This document shows positions 1-9,198 of a DNA stretch of 64,000 bases, one piece after another (the first letter of the stretch is position 1; the number at the start of each line of letters is the position of its first letter). The notes under the pieces were generated by a model. That model did not search any database, was not told the origin of the DNA, and was given only the letters and a program-made list of their open reading frames with translations. Origin of the DNA: Xaviernesmea oryzae (GTDB taxonomy: Bacteria; Pseudomonadota; Alphaproteobacteria; Rhizobiales; Rhizobiaceae); the NCBI RefSeq assembly GCF_900109605.1, contig NZ_FOAM01000020.1, positions 1 to 64,000 of the forward strand, written 5' to 3'. The translations under genes were made by a program, and so were the position numbers.

Positions 1-365
1 AAGCTCCAGACAGCACATCCATGCCAGCCAGAGCCCAAGCTCTCATACTCAAAACGTGACCGTCCATAAGTCTCTTCCAAAGGCCTGATGATCCTAAAAC
101 CACCAGACCGGCGAAACTCCGCCGACCACGTTTCTCTTTCTTCCATCTTCAATTGTCAAAAAACAGAGAGCAAAGCAGCCCTCAAACCCACACAAAACCA
201 ACCCAAAACGACACCAAATCAACCCCACCAGCCACAAGGGCCAACAAGGCAGAAACGCCGCCATCCGGCAGATCCTGTCGGAAAACATTCAGCCAAAACC
301 GGCCAAACAACAAAAACAAAGAAAACCAGCGCCAGAAGCGCCGCAACCCCTCGTTCGATGAGCGC
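1..365 (-). other. Possible rRNA operon leader; no protein gene seen
   Basis: The plus strand here is poor in G and rich in CAAAACC-like words, and its short reading frames look accidental. Read on the minus strand, 126-163 contains a TTTTTTGACAATTGAAG stretch followed by AGAAAGAGAAACGTGG. These resemble boxA-like leader sequences I associate with rhizobial rRNA operons. No 16S rRNA sequence is inside the window. The call rests on recalled resemblance plus the strong promoter at 366-395. Confidence 0.35.
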
Positions 366-395
366 CTTATATTGTGATCCGAGCCCGATCGTCAA
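366..395 (-). promoter_or_regulatory. Strong sigma70-type promoter reading leftwards
   Basis: On the minus strand TTGACG (390-395) and TATAAG (366-371) are separated by 18 bases, and the stretch just upstream (about 400-418) is A/T-rich like an UP element. No protein gene follows it within the window, so it probably drives a stable RNA. An rRNA operon beginning just left of base 1 is the most likely target, which is inference. Confidence 0.5.
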
Positions 396-603
396 TGGCT
401 TCAAAACAGAAAAATGACAGGAATTCGCAAGTTGTTGATTTAAAATAAGAATTTTCGCCTTCGAAAGAGGCAGTCTGCCCGCTTTCGCGCCATGTCGACA
501 GTGCAAGAGTAAGGTCGATGGCTGCCGGAGCTATCAAAATACCGCTGAAGCACCGAGATCTGGTCGCTTCGTAGGACGATCAGGTGCAGATTGCACCGGC
601 TGA

Positions 604-628
604 ACCGGCGGCGAAGACCGCCGCCGGT
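604..628 (-). terminator. GC-rich hairpin downstream of metH
   Basis: A perfect 10-bp stem (604-613 with 619-628, loop 614-618) lies 34 bp beyond the metH stop codon. It lacks a clear T-run on the minus strand, so it may stabilise the mRNA end or act as a weak terminator. Bases 396-603 hold nothing else I can support. Confidence 0.4.
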
Positions 629-661
629 GGCTTGGCAGGCCTTTCGGCCGTGTCAAACCGA

Positions 662-3600
662 TCAAGCCGCCTCTGACCGGCTCGACGGGGTATAGTTCAG
701 GATCGGCGATAGCCAGCGCTCCACCGCTTCGATGCTCATGCCCTTGCGTCGGGCGTAGTCGCTGACCTGGTCATGCTCGATTTTCGCCACACCAAAATAA
801 TAGGCTTCGGGATGGGCGATATAGAGGCCCGATACCGAGGAGCCGGGCCACATGGCATAGCTCTCCGTCAGTTCGAGACCGATCGCAGCCTGTGCGTCGA
901 GCAGCTTGAACAGCGTGACCTTTTCCGTGTGATCGGGCTGGGCCGGATAGCCCGGCGCCGGACGAATGCCGGCATAGGGCTCACGGATCAGATCCTCGGG
1001 CGAGAGATCCTCATCAGGCGCGTAGGCCCAGAGTTCGCGACGAACCACTTCATGCAGCCGCTCGGCGAAAGCCTCGGCAAAACGGTCGGCCAATGCCTTG
1101 ACCATGATCGCGGCATAATCGTCATTCGCGCGCTCGAAGCGCTCGGCAATGGCGATCTCCTCGAAGCCCGCCGTAACGGCGAAACCACCGATATAATCAG
1201 CCGGGCCGCCTTCAAGCGGTGCCACAAAGTCCGACAGCGCGACGTTTGGCCTTCCATCGCGCTTGACCATCTGCTGGCGCAGCGTGAAGAAGGTTTCGAG
1301 CGTTTCCGTGCGATCGTCGCCGGTGAAGAGACGGATGTCGTCACCGATCGCATTGGCCGGCCAGAAGCCGACAACGGCGCGCGGCACGAACCATTTTTCC
1401 GCAACGATCTTGTCGAGCATGGCCTGGGCATCGGCATAAAGCTGGCGTGCGGCCTCGCCCTGGCGCTCATCCTCCAGGAGAGCGGGATAGCTGCCCTTCA
1501 GCTCCCAGGTCTGGAAGAACGGCGTCCAGTCGATGTAGCGGCGCAATTCCGCCAGATCCCAGCCATCGAACACCCGCGTCCCGAGAAAGCTCGGCTTGAC
1601 CGGACGATAGGCCGACCAGTCGCTGCGGTGGTGGTTGGCGCGGGCCTTGGCGATCGGCAGGCGCTGCTTGTCGACCTCGCTCTTGCGGTGCTTCTCGGCC
1701 ACGCGGCTATATTCCGCCTTGGTCTCGGCAATGAAGCCATCACGGGCCTCGGGCGAGAGCAGGCTGGACACGACGCCGACGGCGCGGCTGGCATCGGGCA
1801 CATAGACCGTGGCACCGCGGTGATAGTTCGGGTCGATCTTGACGGCGGTGTGCACGCGGCTGGTCGTCGCCCCGCCGATCAGCAGCGGCACGTCGAAGCC
1901 CTCGCGCTCCATCTCGGCGGCGAGAAAGGCCATTTCGTCCAGCGACGGCGTGATCAGGCCGGACAGGCCAATGACATCGACCTTCTCGGCGCGCGCGGTT
2001 TCGAGGATCTTGGTGGCCGGCACCATGACGCCGAGATCGATGATCTCGTAATTGTTGCAGGCGAGCACGACGCCGACGATGTTCTTGCCGATGTCATGGA
2101 CGTCGCCTTTGACGGTGGCGAGCAGGATGCGGCCGGCACTGCTGCGCTCCTGAGCCTCAATGCCCTCGGCACGCATGGCGGCTTTTTCCGCCTCCATATA
2201 GGGCAGAAGCACGGAGACGGCCTGCTTCATCACGCGCGCGGACTTGACCACCTGTGGCAGGAACATCTTGCCGGCACCGAAGAGATCGCCGACGACATTC
2301 ATCCCAGCCATCAGCGGCCCTTCGATCACATGCAGCGGCCGCTGGCTATTCTGGCGGGCTTCTTCGGTATCCTCGACAATGAAATCGGTGATGCCATTGA
2401 CGAGCGCATGTTCCAGCCGCTTTTCGACCGGCCATTCGCGCCAGGCGAGATCGCGCCCCTTCGCTTCCTTGGCGCCAGTGCCCTTGAAGCGCTCGGCAAT
2501 TTCCAAAAGGCGCTCGGTGGAGTCCGAACGGCGGTTGAGTACCACATCCTCGCAGGCCTCACGCAGATCCAGCTCGATCGACTCGTAGACGGCGAGCTGG
2601 CCGGCATTGACGATGCCCATATCCATGCCGGCCTGAATGGCATGGTAGAGGAACACGGCATGCATGGCCTCGCGCACCGGCTCATTGCCGCGGAAGGAGA
2701 AGGAGAGATTGGAAACACCGCCCGAAATATGCGCATGCGGCAGCGTCGCGCGGATCGCCCGCGTCGCCTCGATGAAATCGACGCCGTAATTGTCATGCTC
2801 CTCGATGCCGGTGGCAACGGCGAAGATGTTCGGATCGAAGACGATATCCTCGGGCGGGAAGCCGGCCTTCTCGGTCAGCAGGCGATAGGCGCGGGTGGAG
2901 ATCTCCACCTTGCGCGCCTGGGTGTCGGCCTGCCCTTGCTCGTCAAAGGCCATGACGACGACGGCCGCGCCATAGGCCCGGCAAAGCCGCGCCTGGGCGA
3001 GGAAATTCGCTTCCCCCTCTTTGAGCGAGATGGAATTGACCAAGGGCTTACCCTGGACGCATTTCAGCCCGGCCTCGATCACCTCCCATTTGGAGCTGTC
3101 GATCATCACAGGCACGCGGGCAATATCCGGCTCGGCCGCAGCGAGGTTGAGGAAGGAGACCATGGCCGCCTTCGAATCGATCAGGCCCTCGTCCATGTTG
3201 ATGTCGATGATCTGGGCGCCGTTTTCCACCTGGTCACGCGCGACAGCGAGCGCGGCGGTAAAATCGCCCGAGGTGATGAGCTTGCGGAAGCGGGCGGAGC
3301 CGGTGACATTGGTGCGTTCGCCGACATTGACGAAAGGGATTTCCGCGGTGAGCGTGAACGGCTCCAGGCCGGACAGGCGCATGCGCGGCGCGATCTCGGG
3401 CACGGCGCGGGGCGTGCGCCCGGCAATTACTTCCGCCACGGCCTTGATATGGGCCGGTGTCGAGCCGCAGCAGCCGCCGACGATATTGACGAGGCCCTCT
3501 TCGGCAAAGCGGGCGACCTGTGCCGCCATTTGCTCGGGTCCCTGATCATAATCGCCGAATGCATTGGGCAGGCCGGCATTGGGATAGGCGCAGATCAGCG

Positions 3601-4444
3601 TATCGGCGATCGGCGACAGCTCGGCCAGATGCGGACGCATGGCATCGGCGCCCAGCGCACAGTTGAGACCAATGGAGATCGGCCGCGCATGGCGCATCGA
3701 ATACCAAAAGGCCGTCGGCGTCTGGCCTGAAAGCGTACGGCCGGACTGGTCGGTGATCGTGCCGGAGATCATCACAGGCAGCTCGAAGCCGACCTCGTCG
3801 AAGACGATCGTCGCCGCGAAATAGGCAGCCTTGGCGTTGAGCGTGTCAAAGATCGTCTCGATCAGCAGGAGATCGGCGCCGCCATCGATGAGGCCACGGA
3901 TCTGCTCGGCATAAGCCGTTGTCAGATCGTCAAACGTCACGGCGCGGAAACCCGGATCATTGACATCGGGCGACATGGAGGCAGTACGGTTGGTCGGGCC
4001 GATGGCGCCGGCAACGAAGCGCCGGCGGCCATCCGCCTCTTCAGCGCGAATCGCGGCGCGGCGGGCAAGCCGTGCGCCATCGCGGTTCAGCGCATAGACT
4101 TCCGCTTCCATGCCGTAATCGGCCTGGGCGATGGAGGTGGACGAGAAGGTGTTGGTTTCCAGAATATCCGCACCCGCCATGGCGTAGGCATAGTGGATAT
4201 CCTCGATCATCTGCGGCTGGGTCAGCGTCAGGAGATCGTTGTTGCCCTTGAGATGGCAGGCGCAATCGACGAAACGCTCGCCGCGAAAATGCGTCTCCTC
4301 CAGCTTCAGCTGCTGGATTTCCGTCCCCATGGCGCCATCCATGATCAGGATACGCGCGCGGGCAGCCTCCAGAAGGGTTTCGCGAACGTCGCTGCGGCGA
4401 TCACGCGGCGTGGCGTCCTCGAACAGGGCATCGATAGCGGACAT
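662..4444 (-). CDS. metH: Cobalamin-dependent methionine synthase
   Basis: Transfers a methyl group from 5-methyltetrahydrofolate to homocysteine through methylcobalamin, making methionine in the cytoplasm. The 1260-residue product has the full module order. The homocysteine-binding domain carries the zinc-cysteine motif GGCCGSTP. The pterin-binding domain begins at [13 protein letters not shown] cap and B12-binding Rossmann domain has [10 protein letters not shown] (the DxHxxG cobalt ligand), and the AdoMet reactivation domain is C-terminal. The frame is open further upstream to 4555, but the start at 4444 is preceded by AGAAGGAGCAACGCC, a good ribosome site, and fits the family start. It is transcribed alone; a palindromic operator and hairpin leader lie upstream. 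No key residue is missing. Confidence 0.96.
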   Translation of the reverse strand: MSAIDALFEDATPRDRRSDVRETLLEAARARILIMDGAMGTEIQQLKLEETHFRGERFVDCACHLKGNNDLLTLTQPQMIEDIHYAYAMAGADILETNTFSSTSIAQADYGMEAEVYALNRDGARLARRAAIRAEEADGRRRFVAGAIGPTNRTASMSPDVNDPGFRAVTFDDLTTAYAEQIRGLIDGGADLLLIETIFDTLNAKAAYFAATIVFDEVGFELPVMISGTITDQSGRTLSGQTPTAFWYSMRHARPISIGLNCALGADAMRPHLAELSPIADTLICAYPNAGLPNAFGDYDQGPEQMAAQVARFAEEGLVNIVGGCCGSTPAHIKAVAEVIAGRTPRAVPEIAPRMRLSGLEPFTLTAEIPFVNVGERTNVTGSARFRKLITSGDFTAALAVARDQVENGAQIIDINMDEGLIDSKAAMVSFLNLAAAEPDIARVPVMIDSSKWEVIEAGLKCVQGKPLVNSISLKEGEANFLAQARLCRAYGAAVVVMAFDEQGQADTQARKVEISTRAYRLLTEKAGFPPEDIVFDPNIFAVATGIEEHDNYGVDFIEATRAIRATLPHAHISGGVSNLSFSFRGNEPVREAMHAVFLYHAIQAGMDMGIVNAGQLAVYESIELDLREACEDVVLNRRSDSTERLLEIAERFKGTGAKEAKGRDLAWREWPVEKRLEHALVNGITDFIVEDTEEARQNSQRPLHVIEGPLMAGMNVVGDLFGAGKMFLPQVVKSARVMKQAVSVLLPYMEAEKAAMRAEGIEAQERSSAGRILLATVKGDVHDIGKNIVGVVLACNNYEIIDLGVMVPATKILETARAEKVDVIGLSGLITPSLDEMAFLAAEMEREGFDVPLLIGGATTSRVHTAVKIDPNYHRGATVYVPDASRAVGVVSSLLSPEARDGFIAETKAEYSRVAEKHRKSEVDKQRLPIAKARANHHRSDWSAYRPVKPSFLGTRVFDGWDLAELRRYIDWTPFFQTWELKGSYPALLEDERQGEAARQLYADAQAMLDKIVAEKWFVPRAVVGFWPANAIGDDIRLFTGDDRTETLETFFTLRQQMVKRDGRPNVALSDFVAPLEGGPADYIGGFAVTAGFEEIAIAERFERANDDYAAIMVKALADRFAEAFAERLHEVVRRELWAYAPDEDLSPEDLIREPYAGIRPAPGYPAQPDHTEKVTLFKLLDAQAAIGLELTESYAMWPGSSVSGLYIAHPEAYYFGVAKIEHDQVSDYARRKGMSIEAVERWLSPILNYTPSSRSEAA

Positions 4445-4514
4445 GGCGTTGCTCCTTCTGGGGCGCGCACCCTCGACCGAAGCCGATGCGCCCGGCCCTT
4501 CACTATGGGTTGCC

Positions 4515-4544
4515 GTTCCGGCGCATGCAAGCTTGCGCCGGAAC
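4515..4544 (-). other. Stable hairpin in the metH leader
   Basis: An 11-bp perfect stem (4515-4525 with 4534-4544) surrounds an 8-base loop in the presumed metH 5' untranslated region, about 70 bp before the start codon. It does not match the SAM or cobalamin riboswitch consensus sequences I know. It could be an RNA regulatory element or a dispersed palindrome. Confidence 0.4.
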
Positions 4545-4560
4545 AGACCTTCCATCAGGA

Positions 4561-4589
4561 GCGATCACATAAAGATATGTTTATGTCAA
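4561..4589 (-). promoter_or_regulatory. metH promoter with embedded palindromic operator
   Basis: On the minus strand TTGACA (4584-4589) can serve as the -35 box. The 20-bp near-palindrome 4567-4586 (ACATAAA arms around GATATG) overlaps it and fills the spacer. An ATAAAGATAT-type palindrome at methionine-cycle genes resembles the site I recall for ArsR-family SahR regulators. The regulator assignment is inference; the palindrome itself is visible. Confidence 0.5.
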
Positions 4590-4599
4590 CATGCCGCAC

Positions 4600-5760
4600 T
4601 CAAGCCAAGCGATCGAGGCAATCTTCAACTTCGTAGATCGCGCAGAGAATATGGTAAAAGGTGCTGGCCGGTGCCGGCTCCTCGACAAAGGTGCCGTCCG
4701 GCCGCTGCTTGTCGCGCCAAAGACCCTCTACCTCTGTTTCCAGGAATGGACGGAAAGCTGCAAGCGCCCTATCCGCGGAGACGAGATAGGCCTCGCGCTC
4801 GGCGCCATCGGTCAAGGCGGCAAAGCGGATGGCCGATTTCAGCCATTCCGTCTGCGGCCAGAGCCGGGCGACCGGATCATGCACCGAGAAATCGTCGAGC
4901 AGCTGCATGACGGCCACCTTGCGGGTGGGGCAAATGCCATGTTCCTCGCCGATTGCAAACAGGCGCCTGGCTTTGGCAAGCGCCCCCGCATGGCCACGGC
5001 GCTCGCCCCAGCGGGTGAGGAGCCAGGCCCATTCGAACTGATGGCCCGGTTCGACGATGCGGCCCTTTTCGCCAGCCATCGGCTGCCAGTCATGATCGAA
5101 GAATTCGCGCAGCGCGCCGCTTTCTGAATCGATGAAGCGATCCATGGCGAGTTGGGCGATCTCATCGGCCAGGTTTGCCCAGGCTGTCCGGTCGAAACCC
5201 TCAACCTCCTCGCTGGCGAGCGACGCCTCGAACAGGTGCATATGAGGATTGGAGCAGAGCGGCAGGCGCGGTGGCTGATCCTCCTCGAAGCCGGCGATCG
5301 GATGGCGGACGCGCTTTTCCAGGGCAGTGCGCAGGGCATTGCTGCGCTCGGCCATTTCCCCGAGCCGCTCGGGAAAGACCTGAGCGAGATAGGCGAAGGC
5401 CAGGAAGGCGAAGGCTTGGTTGTAGATATCGAAACTATCGTCCAGCACCTTTCCATCGGCGCTGGCAAGGGCTGCATAGAACCCATCCGGGCGGGCATAG
5501 ACGCGGTCGAAATAGGCGAGCCCTTCCGAGGCGAGGCGCGCCCAATCGCCCGACCAGCCACGCCGGCCGGCTTCGGCAAAGCAATAAACCTGGCGCGGCT
5601 GCACGCGGGCGCGGCGATGCGCCTCGGTCGGCTCGCCATCCAGCGCGATGGTTTCGACAAAGCCGCCCCTGATGGCGTCATAGCCTTTCTCGGCCCAGAG
5701 CGGCAAAGCGCGCTCGGTCAGCCAATGGCGAAGGTCCTGGGATTGACGGCGAAGGTCCAT
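4600..5760 (-). CDS. AGE-family epimerase/isomerase (mannose isomerase-like)
   Basis: The 386-residue protein belongs to the N-acylglucosamine 2-epimerase superfamily, (alpha/alpha)6-barrel enzymes that isomerise mannose, glucose or N-acetylhexosamines. Family landmarks include RGGFVETIALDG near the N-terminus, HMHLFEA mid-protein and the catalytic-histidine segment HQFEWAWLLTRW. The frame is open to 5973, but the start at 5760 (MDLRRQSQDLR) fits family length. It is the last gene of a minus-strand operon after the ROK kinase and UPF0303-like gene, 28 bp from the latter, suggesting sugar isomerisation plus phosphorylation. The substrate cannot be fixed from sequence. Its stop codon abuts the metH promoter. 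Confidence 0.85.
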   Translation of the reverse strand: MDLRRQSQDLRHWLTERALPLWAEKGYDAIRGGFVETIALDGEPTEAHRRARVQPRQVYCFAEAGRRGWSGDWARLASEGLAYFDRVYARPDGFYAALASADGKVLDDSFDIYNQAFAFLAFAYLAQVFPERLGEMAERSNALRTALEKRVRHPIAGFEEDQPPRLPLCSNPHMHLFEASLASEEVEGFDRTAWANLADEIAQLAMDRFIDSESGALREFFDHDWQPMAGEKGRIVEPGHQFEWAWLLTRWGERRGHAGALAKARRLFAIGEEHGICPTRKVAVMQLLDDFSVHDPVARLWPQTEWLKSAIRFAALTDGAEREAYLVSADRALAAFRPFLETEVEGLWRDKQRPDGTFVEEPAPASTFYHILCAIYEVEDCLDRLA

Positions 5761-5788
5761 GATCGACTCGCAGAAAAAAGAGGGAAAT

Positions 5789-6283
5789 TTAGCCGGATAA
5801 AGCAAGAGACGTGGGATCGAGACCGAGCTCATCGGCAAGCGCCGCGACAACCAGAGCATGATCCTCGCGCTGCGGCAGGCCGGAAACGGTGACGGCGCCA
5901 ACGCAGCCGGCACCCTCGACATGGATCGGGAAGCTGCCGCCATGGGCGGCAAAATCGGCGTCCGGCAGACCAAAAGTCTCCGCCAGGGTGCTGCCCTTCA
6001 ACTTCAGAGACAGGCCGACCCCATAGCTGGAGCGGAAGAAGCGAAAGACGCAGGCGCGCTTGCGGCGCACCCAATGCGGATTATCCGGTGTCGCACCCGA
6101 AAGCGCGGTGAAAAACAGCGGCATCGAGATCAGGCTGATATCGATCACGACAGGCGCTTGGCGCGCACTGGCCATCTGGCGCAGGCGCATGCCGAGGGCC
6201 AGAGCGCGTTCCGCATCGAAAGACGGGAAGACCAAGCGCGCCTCCTGCTCGGCGATGACGGACAGATCCTTCTCAATGCTCAT
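5789..6283 (-). CDS. UPF0303/heme-degrading-domain (HbpS-like) family protein
   Basis: This 164-residue protein resembles the UPF0303 family, which shares the GlcG/HbpS fold; the biochemical role is unsettled. Visible family blocks are PVVIDISLISMPLFF, NPHWVRRKR, the FRSSYGVGLSLK segment, AAHGGSFPIHVEGAGCVGAV and the terminal DHALVVAAL. The start at 6283 is preceded by GGAGGAAAGC, an excellent ribosome site; earlier in-frame codons lack one. It sits between the kinase and isomerase genes, so an accessory role in the same sugar pathway is inferred from context only. Confidence 0.8.
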   Translation of the reverse strand: MSIEKDLSVIAEQEARLVFPSFDAERALALGMRLRQMASARQAPVVIDISLISMPLFFTALSGATPDNPHWVRRKRACVFRFFRSSYGVGLSLKLKGSTLAETFGLPDADFAAHGGSFPIHVEGAGCVGAVTVSGLPQREDHALVVAALADELGLDPTSLALSG

Positions 6284-6426
6284 GCTTTCCTCCAACTCCC
6301 TTGCGATGCGCGCCAGACAAGCTTGCCCACGCATGCCAGGCAAGCCCTTTTGTCTCGCGGGATGCAAATGGCCATGGGAAAGACCGGATTGCGGCTTGTC
6401 ATTCCCGGCCTTACCCTCGCATCAGA

Positions 6427-7332
6427 TCAGTCGCCATCCTGCCAGAGCCAGGCAGCGCCGCGCACGCCGGAACTGTCGCCATGCAGCGCCTTGCGGATCG
6501 GCGTCTCGAAACTGTCGCCGAAGAGATAGGGAAGGATGCGGCCCGGAAGATCCTCGTAGATCTCGTCGACATTGGACATACCGCCGCCGAGCACGAAAAC
6601 ATCGGGATCGACGATATTGGTGAGCAGCGCCAGAGATCGCGCCAGCCGATCGACAAAACGATCATAGACCGCAACGGCAACGGCGTCGCCCGCGCGCTTG
6701 GCCTCGATGATCTCGCGACCCTTGATGCGCGCGCCGGTCACCTCGGCATAGTCGAGCTCAAGCCCCGTGCCGCAGGCATACATGTCGAGGCAGCCCTTCT
6801 TGCCGCACCAGCAGGTCAGACCCGGATATTCGGCCGGGGTCATCCAGGGCAGGGAATAATGGCCGATCTCGGCCGCGATCCCTTGAAAGCCGGCATGAAC
6901 ACGCTTGTCGATAGCAATGCCCCCGCCATGGCCCGTGCCGACGATGACGCCGAAGACGACGCGCGCATCGGCGCCCGCACCATCGACGGCCTCGGATATC
7001 GCGAGACAATTGGCATCATTGGCAAGCCGGACCGGCCGGCCGAGCGCGGCCTCCAGATCGCGGCCAAGCGGCTTGCCATTGATGATCACCGCGTTGGAAT
7101 TGCGCACAAGGCCGGTTCGCGGATTGGGGCTGCCGGGAATACCGAGACCCACGGTGCAGGTCTCGCCTGCATCGGCCTCGGCCAGCGCGACCAGATCACG
7201 CACGGTCTCGATGCAAGCGTCATAGGTCTTGGGCGTATCCCGGCGATGGCGCGCGCGCACCGTGCCGGCCCTATCGAGCGCGACGACCTCCATCTTGGTT
7301 CCGCCCCAGTCGATCCCGATCCGCATCGCCAT
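6427..7332 (-). CDS. ROK-family sugar kinase (fructokinase/N-acetylhexosamine kinase type)
   Basis: This 301-residue kinase has the ASKHA phosphate-binding motif GIDWGGTK at its N-terminus. It also has the NDANCLAISE substrate block with a catalytic aspartate, GTGHGGGI, and the ROK zinc motif CWCGKKGCLD (usual last residue Glu, here Asp). It should phosphorylate a hexose with ATP. Two starts are possible, 7332 and 7326, both behind GGGAGATGAGG. It leads the operon with the UPF0303-like gene (143 bp downstream) and the AGE-family isomerase. A 16-bp palindrome lies 163 bp upstream. Confidence 0.9.
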   Translation of the reverse strand: MAMRIGIDWGGTKMEVVALDRAGTVRARHRRDTPKTYDACIETVRDLVALAEADAGETCTVGLGIPGSPNPRTGLVRNSNAVIINGKPLGRDLEAALGRPVRLANDANCLAISEAVDGAGADARVVFGVIVGTGHGGGIAIDKRVHAGFQGIAAEIGHYSLPWMTPAEYPGLTCWCGKKGCLDMYACGTGLELDYAEVTGARIKGREIIEAKRAGDAVAVAVYDRFVDRLARSLALLTNIVDPDVFVLGGGMSNVDEIYEDLPGRILPYLFGDSFETPIRKALHGDSSGVRGAAWLWQDGD

Positions 7333-7494
7333 GCCTCATCTCCCTCTTAGGCGCACGCCGCAACCCTTGCCTTGCCTTCGCATCAGGCCCAGGCGCACGC
7401 GTCATGCGCCAAGTCCGGATGTCTGGACATCGTCTCAATCCGGCGCCTGCTTAGCATTCTCTCCTGCGGGAAAGAAAGAGGTACGGGCATGCGA

Positions 7495-7510
7495 ATAAAA
7501 ACGTTTTTAT
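7495..7510. promoter_or_regulatory. Perfect 16-bp palindrome upstream of the sugar operon
   Basis: ATAAAAACGTTTTTAT is fully self-complementary with a central CG, the symmetry typical of LacI/GalR-family operators. It lies 163 bp before the ROK kinase start and 78 bp before the broken tRNA. The rest of 7333-7587 holds no gene. Confidence 0.4.
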
Positions 7511-7587
7511 AAGAAGAGGCCGCAAAGTCGCAGCGTGAGGAAAGGGCTTGGCAATCCGGACTGGCTTTTGTAAGGATTTTGGTCTGT

Positions 7588-7614
7588 GGTCCCGTAGCTC
7601 AGCAGGATAGAGCA
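7588..7614 (+). tRNA. 5' part of a tRNA-Arg(CCU) split by the island
   Basis: These 27 nt are the acceptor 5' strand (GGTCCCG), the TA linker, the complete D arm and position 26 of a tRNA. The anticodon arm is missing: a terminal repeat of the island follows. The matching 3' part is at 33319-33368. The acceptor strand pairs perfectly with CGGGATC of that part, with one G-U pair. A possible tRNA promoter (TTGGCA at 7550, TAAGGA 17 bases later) precedes it. Confidence 0.85.
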
Positions 7615-7615
7615 G

Positions 7616-7630
7616 TTTTTAGGGCATACC
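7616..7630 (+). repeat. Left terminal inverted repeat of the island
   Basis: TTTTTAGGGCATACC here matches the reverse complement of 33299-33313 at 14 of 15 positions. A further ACCGGT-type motif follows inside both ends, and two CCGGTACAG direct repeats occur near 7673-7694. These are plausible recombinase-binding sites. Confidence 0.7.
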
Positions 7631-8190
7631 GCTTTTACCGGTTTCGCAACGTATTGAAATCGCTATTTTAATGCCGGTACAGAGACCGGTACAGGACTTC
7701 ATCGTCCGTCAGCAATTTTCCACAATCCGCAGGGCTTATCAGGGCACTTCTCCATCCTGTCCATAACTTCCAAAACTTGTTATTCCGACGACGGAAACGG
7801 TTTTCTGGCCAGGCCTAAGTGCCGGCCGCGTGTGACAGGATCGCTCTCAAGGTTGGATCGGGCTCGACCGTCACCACGGCCATAGCAGGCGGCGTGGCTA
7901 AAGATTGGGGACGCAATTGGTCGAAGGGAGCCTTAGAATTATCGTCAGCGTCCTCTCTACCTTGATGCGACGGAACCCGATGCCGGTACGCTCATACAAC
8001 CTGTATGGCTGAGCTCGCAATGCATCGTCGAAATTGAAGTCTTCGTTTGCAGTTTCGGAGACGGGAGCAAACGTTGTGTGCACTGAGAAGATTTCAGGGT
8101 TCCTTAAAGTTGTCGGATTGGCCGTTGGACAAACCACATTTCATTTGTAAACTGGCGCTATCAAAACCAGAGATGGAGCCGATTCGCTAA
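7631..8190. other. Left island end, no gene supported
   Basis: About 560 bp between the terminal repeat and the first cargo gene. A minus-strand frame at 7898-8137 (79 residues) has no recognisable family and no good ribosome site. The direct repeats near 7673-7694 are the only structure I can point to. Confidence 0.5.
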
Positions 8191-9198
8191 ATGCACGTCG
8201 TCGCCAATTCCCTCGACGATCTTCTCCGAAAAGTATATCGCCGGCTCGTTCGGAAAAACGATGTTATCGCGCCTACCAAAGGAAATAACCTCGAAGAGTT
8301 TGGCAATCTGCTGACTCTGAAGAATCCCAGGGCCCGGTTGAGCAGAACGGAAACCAAGGGAACTGTCTTCAGCTGCCTCGGCGAGTTCGTTTGGTATATG
8401 TCCGGATCGAATTCGCTCGCCTTTATCGAACATTACTTCAAGGACTACAAAAAGTATTCGGATGACGGCGTCACCATATACGGCGCGTACGGACCAAGGC
8501 TGTTTGACAAAGGCGGCGTAAATCAGCTCGACTACATCGTGACGAAGTTGAAGGAGAACTCGGCGTCCAGGAAGGCCGTCATCCAGCTTTTCGATGCCTG
8601 TGATGTTGTCGAAGATCACGAGGACGTTCCATGCACCTGCACACTCCAGTTCGTCGTGCGGCAAAACAGGCTCTATCTCCACGTGAACATGCGTTCAAAC
8701 GACGCCTTTAAGGGTCTTCCGCACGACGTCTTCTCGTTTACGATGCTCCAAGAGTTTCTCGCGGTAACCCTGGGCTTGGGTCTCGGGCAGTATCATCATT
8801 CCGTGGGCAGCCTGCATCTCTACACTGACGATATCGAAAAGGCAGAACTCTTCCTAAAGGAAGGGCTGCAGGATGATGTTCCCATGCCCCCGATGCCGAT
8901 CGGCGATCCCACGACCGGCATCACGGCCTTGAAGCAAGCGGAAAAGACGATCCGCGACACTCGGCAACTGCCCGTCCTCGCACCCGAGCTACCGCCCTAT
9001 TGGCAGGACCTCATACGACTGCTGGCGATATATTCGGCCAGTACGGCCCGAGATATTGTTGCCATCAAGAACGGAATGTCGTCGAGAACTTACGAAAACT
9101 TTATCCGCAAGCGCCAATCACTGCGCGGACGGCAAACCGACCTGCCGCTTTTCGACAGGGTCATGGAGGAAACGGGTGCCGGGGCTTCATCGCGATAA
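8191..9198 (+). CDS. Thymidylate synthase-family pyrimidine hydroxymethylase (dCMP-type residues)
   Basis: The 335-residue protein aligns with the thymidylate synthase fold. PCTCTLQF carries the nucleophile Cys148, followed by MRSNDAFKGLP and HHSVGSLHLYTDD. In thymidylate synthases GLPFN has an Asn that reads uracil; here it is GLPHD, with Asp179. T4 dCMP hydroxymethylase also uses Cys148 and Asp179, so hydroxymethylation of a (deoxy)cytidylate is a reasonable inference, with methylene-tetrahydrofolate as carbon donor. The next gene overlaps it by 23 bp and is of the pyrophosphorylase type that further modifies 5-hydroxymethylpyrimidines. About 70 C-terminal residues extend past the core fold. 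A housekeeping thyA is unlikely in this setting. Confidence 0.8.
   Translation: MHVVANSLDDLLRKVYRRLVRKNDVIAPTKGNNLEEFGNLLTLKNPRARLSRTETKGTVFSCLGEFVWYMSGSNSLAFIEHYFKDYKKYSDDGVTIYGAYGPRLFDKGGVNQLDYIVTKLKENSASRKAVIQLFDACDVVEDHEDVPCTCTLQFVVRQNRLYLHVNMRSNDAFKGLPHDVFSFTMLQEFLAVTLGLGLGQYHHSVGSLHLYTDDIEKAELFLKEGLQDDVPMPPMPIGDPTTGITALKQAEKTIRDTRQLPVLAPELPPYWQDLIRLLAIYSASTARDIVAIKNGMSSRTYENFIRKRQSLRGRQTDLPLFDRVMEETGAGASSR

Noticed and set aside
88-417. Plus-strand frame of 109 codons at the left edge
   Set aside because: Pro/Thr/Lys-rich translation of a G-poor tract with no ribosome site; the minus strand shows a promoter and leader instead.
773-3730. Long plus-strand frame (985 codons) opposite metH
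   Set aside because: Antisense shadow of a GC-rich gene; composition rich in Arg/His/Gly/Asp and no family motif, while metH is complete on the other strand.
4445-4555. N-terminal extension of metH
   Set aside because: It would cover the leader hairpin, lacks a ribosome site and does not look like the family; 4444 has AGGAG correctly spaced.
7588-7614. Chance D-arm similarity rather than a tRNA half
   Set aside because: The acceptor strand pairs with the distant 3' half and the join gives exactly 77 nt with correct arms.
8191-9198. Housekeeping thymidylate synthase thyA
   Set aside because: Asp replaces the uracil-reading Asn, the protein has a long C-terminal extension and it is coupled to a modification-type gene on a mobile island.
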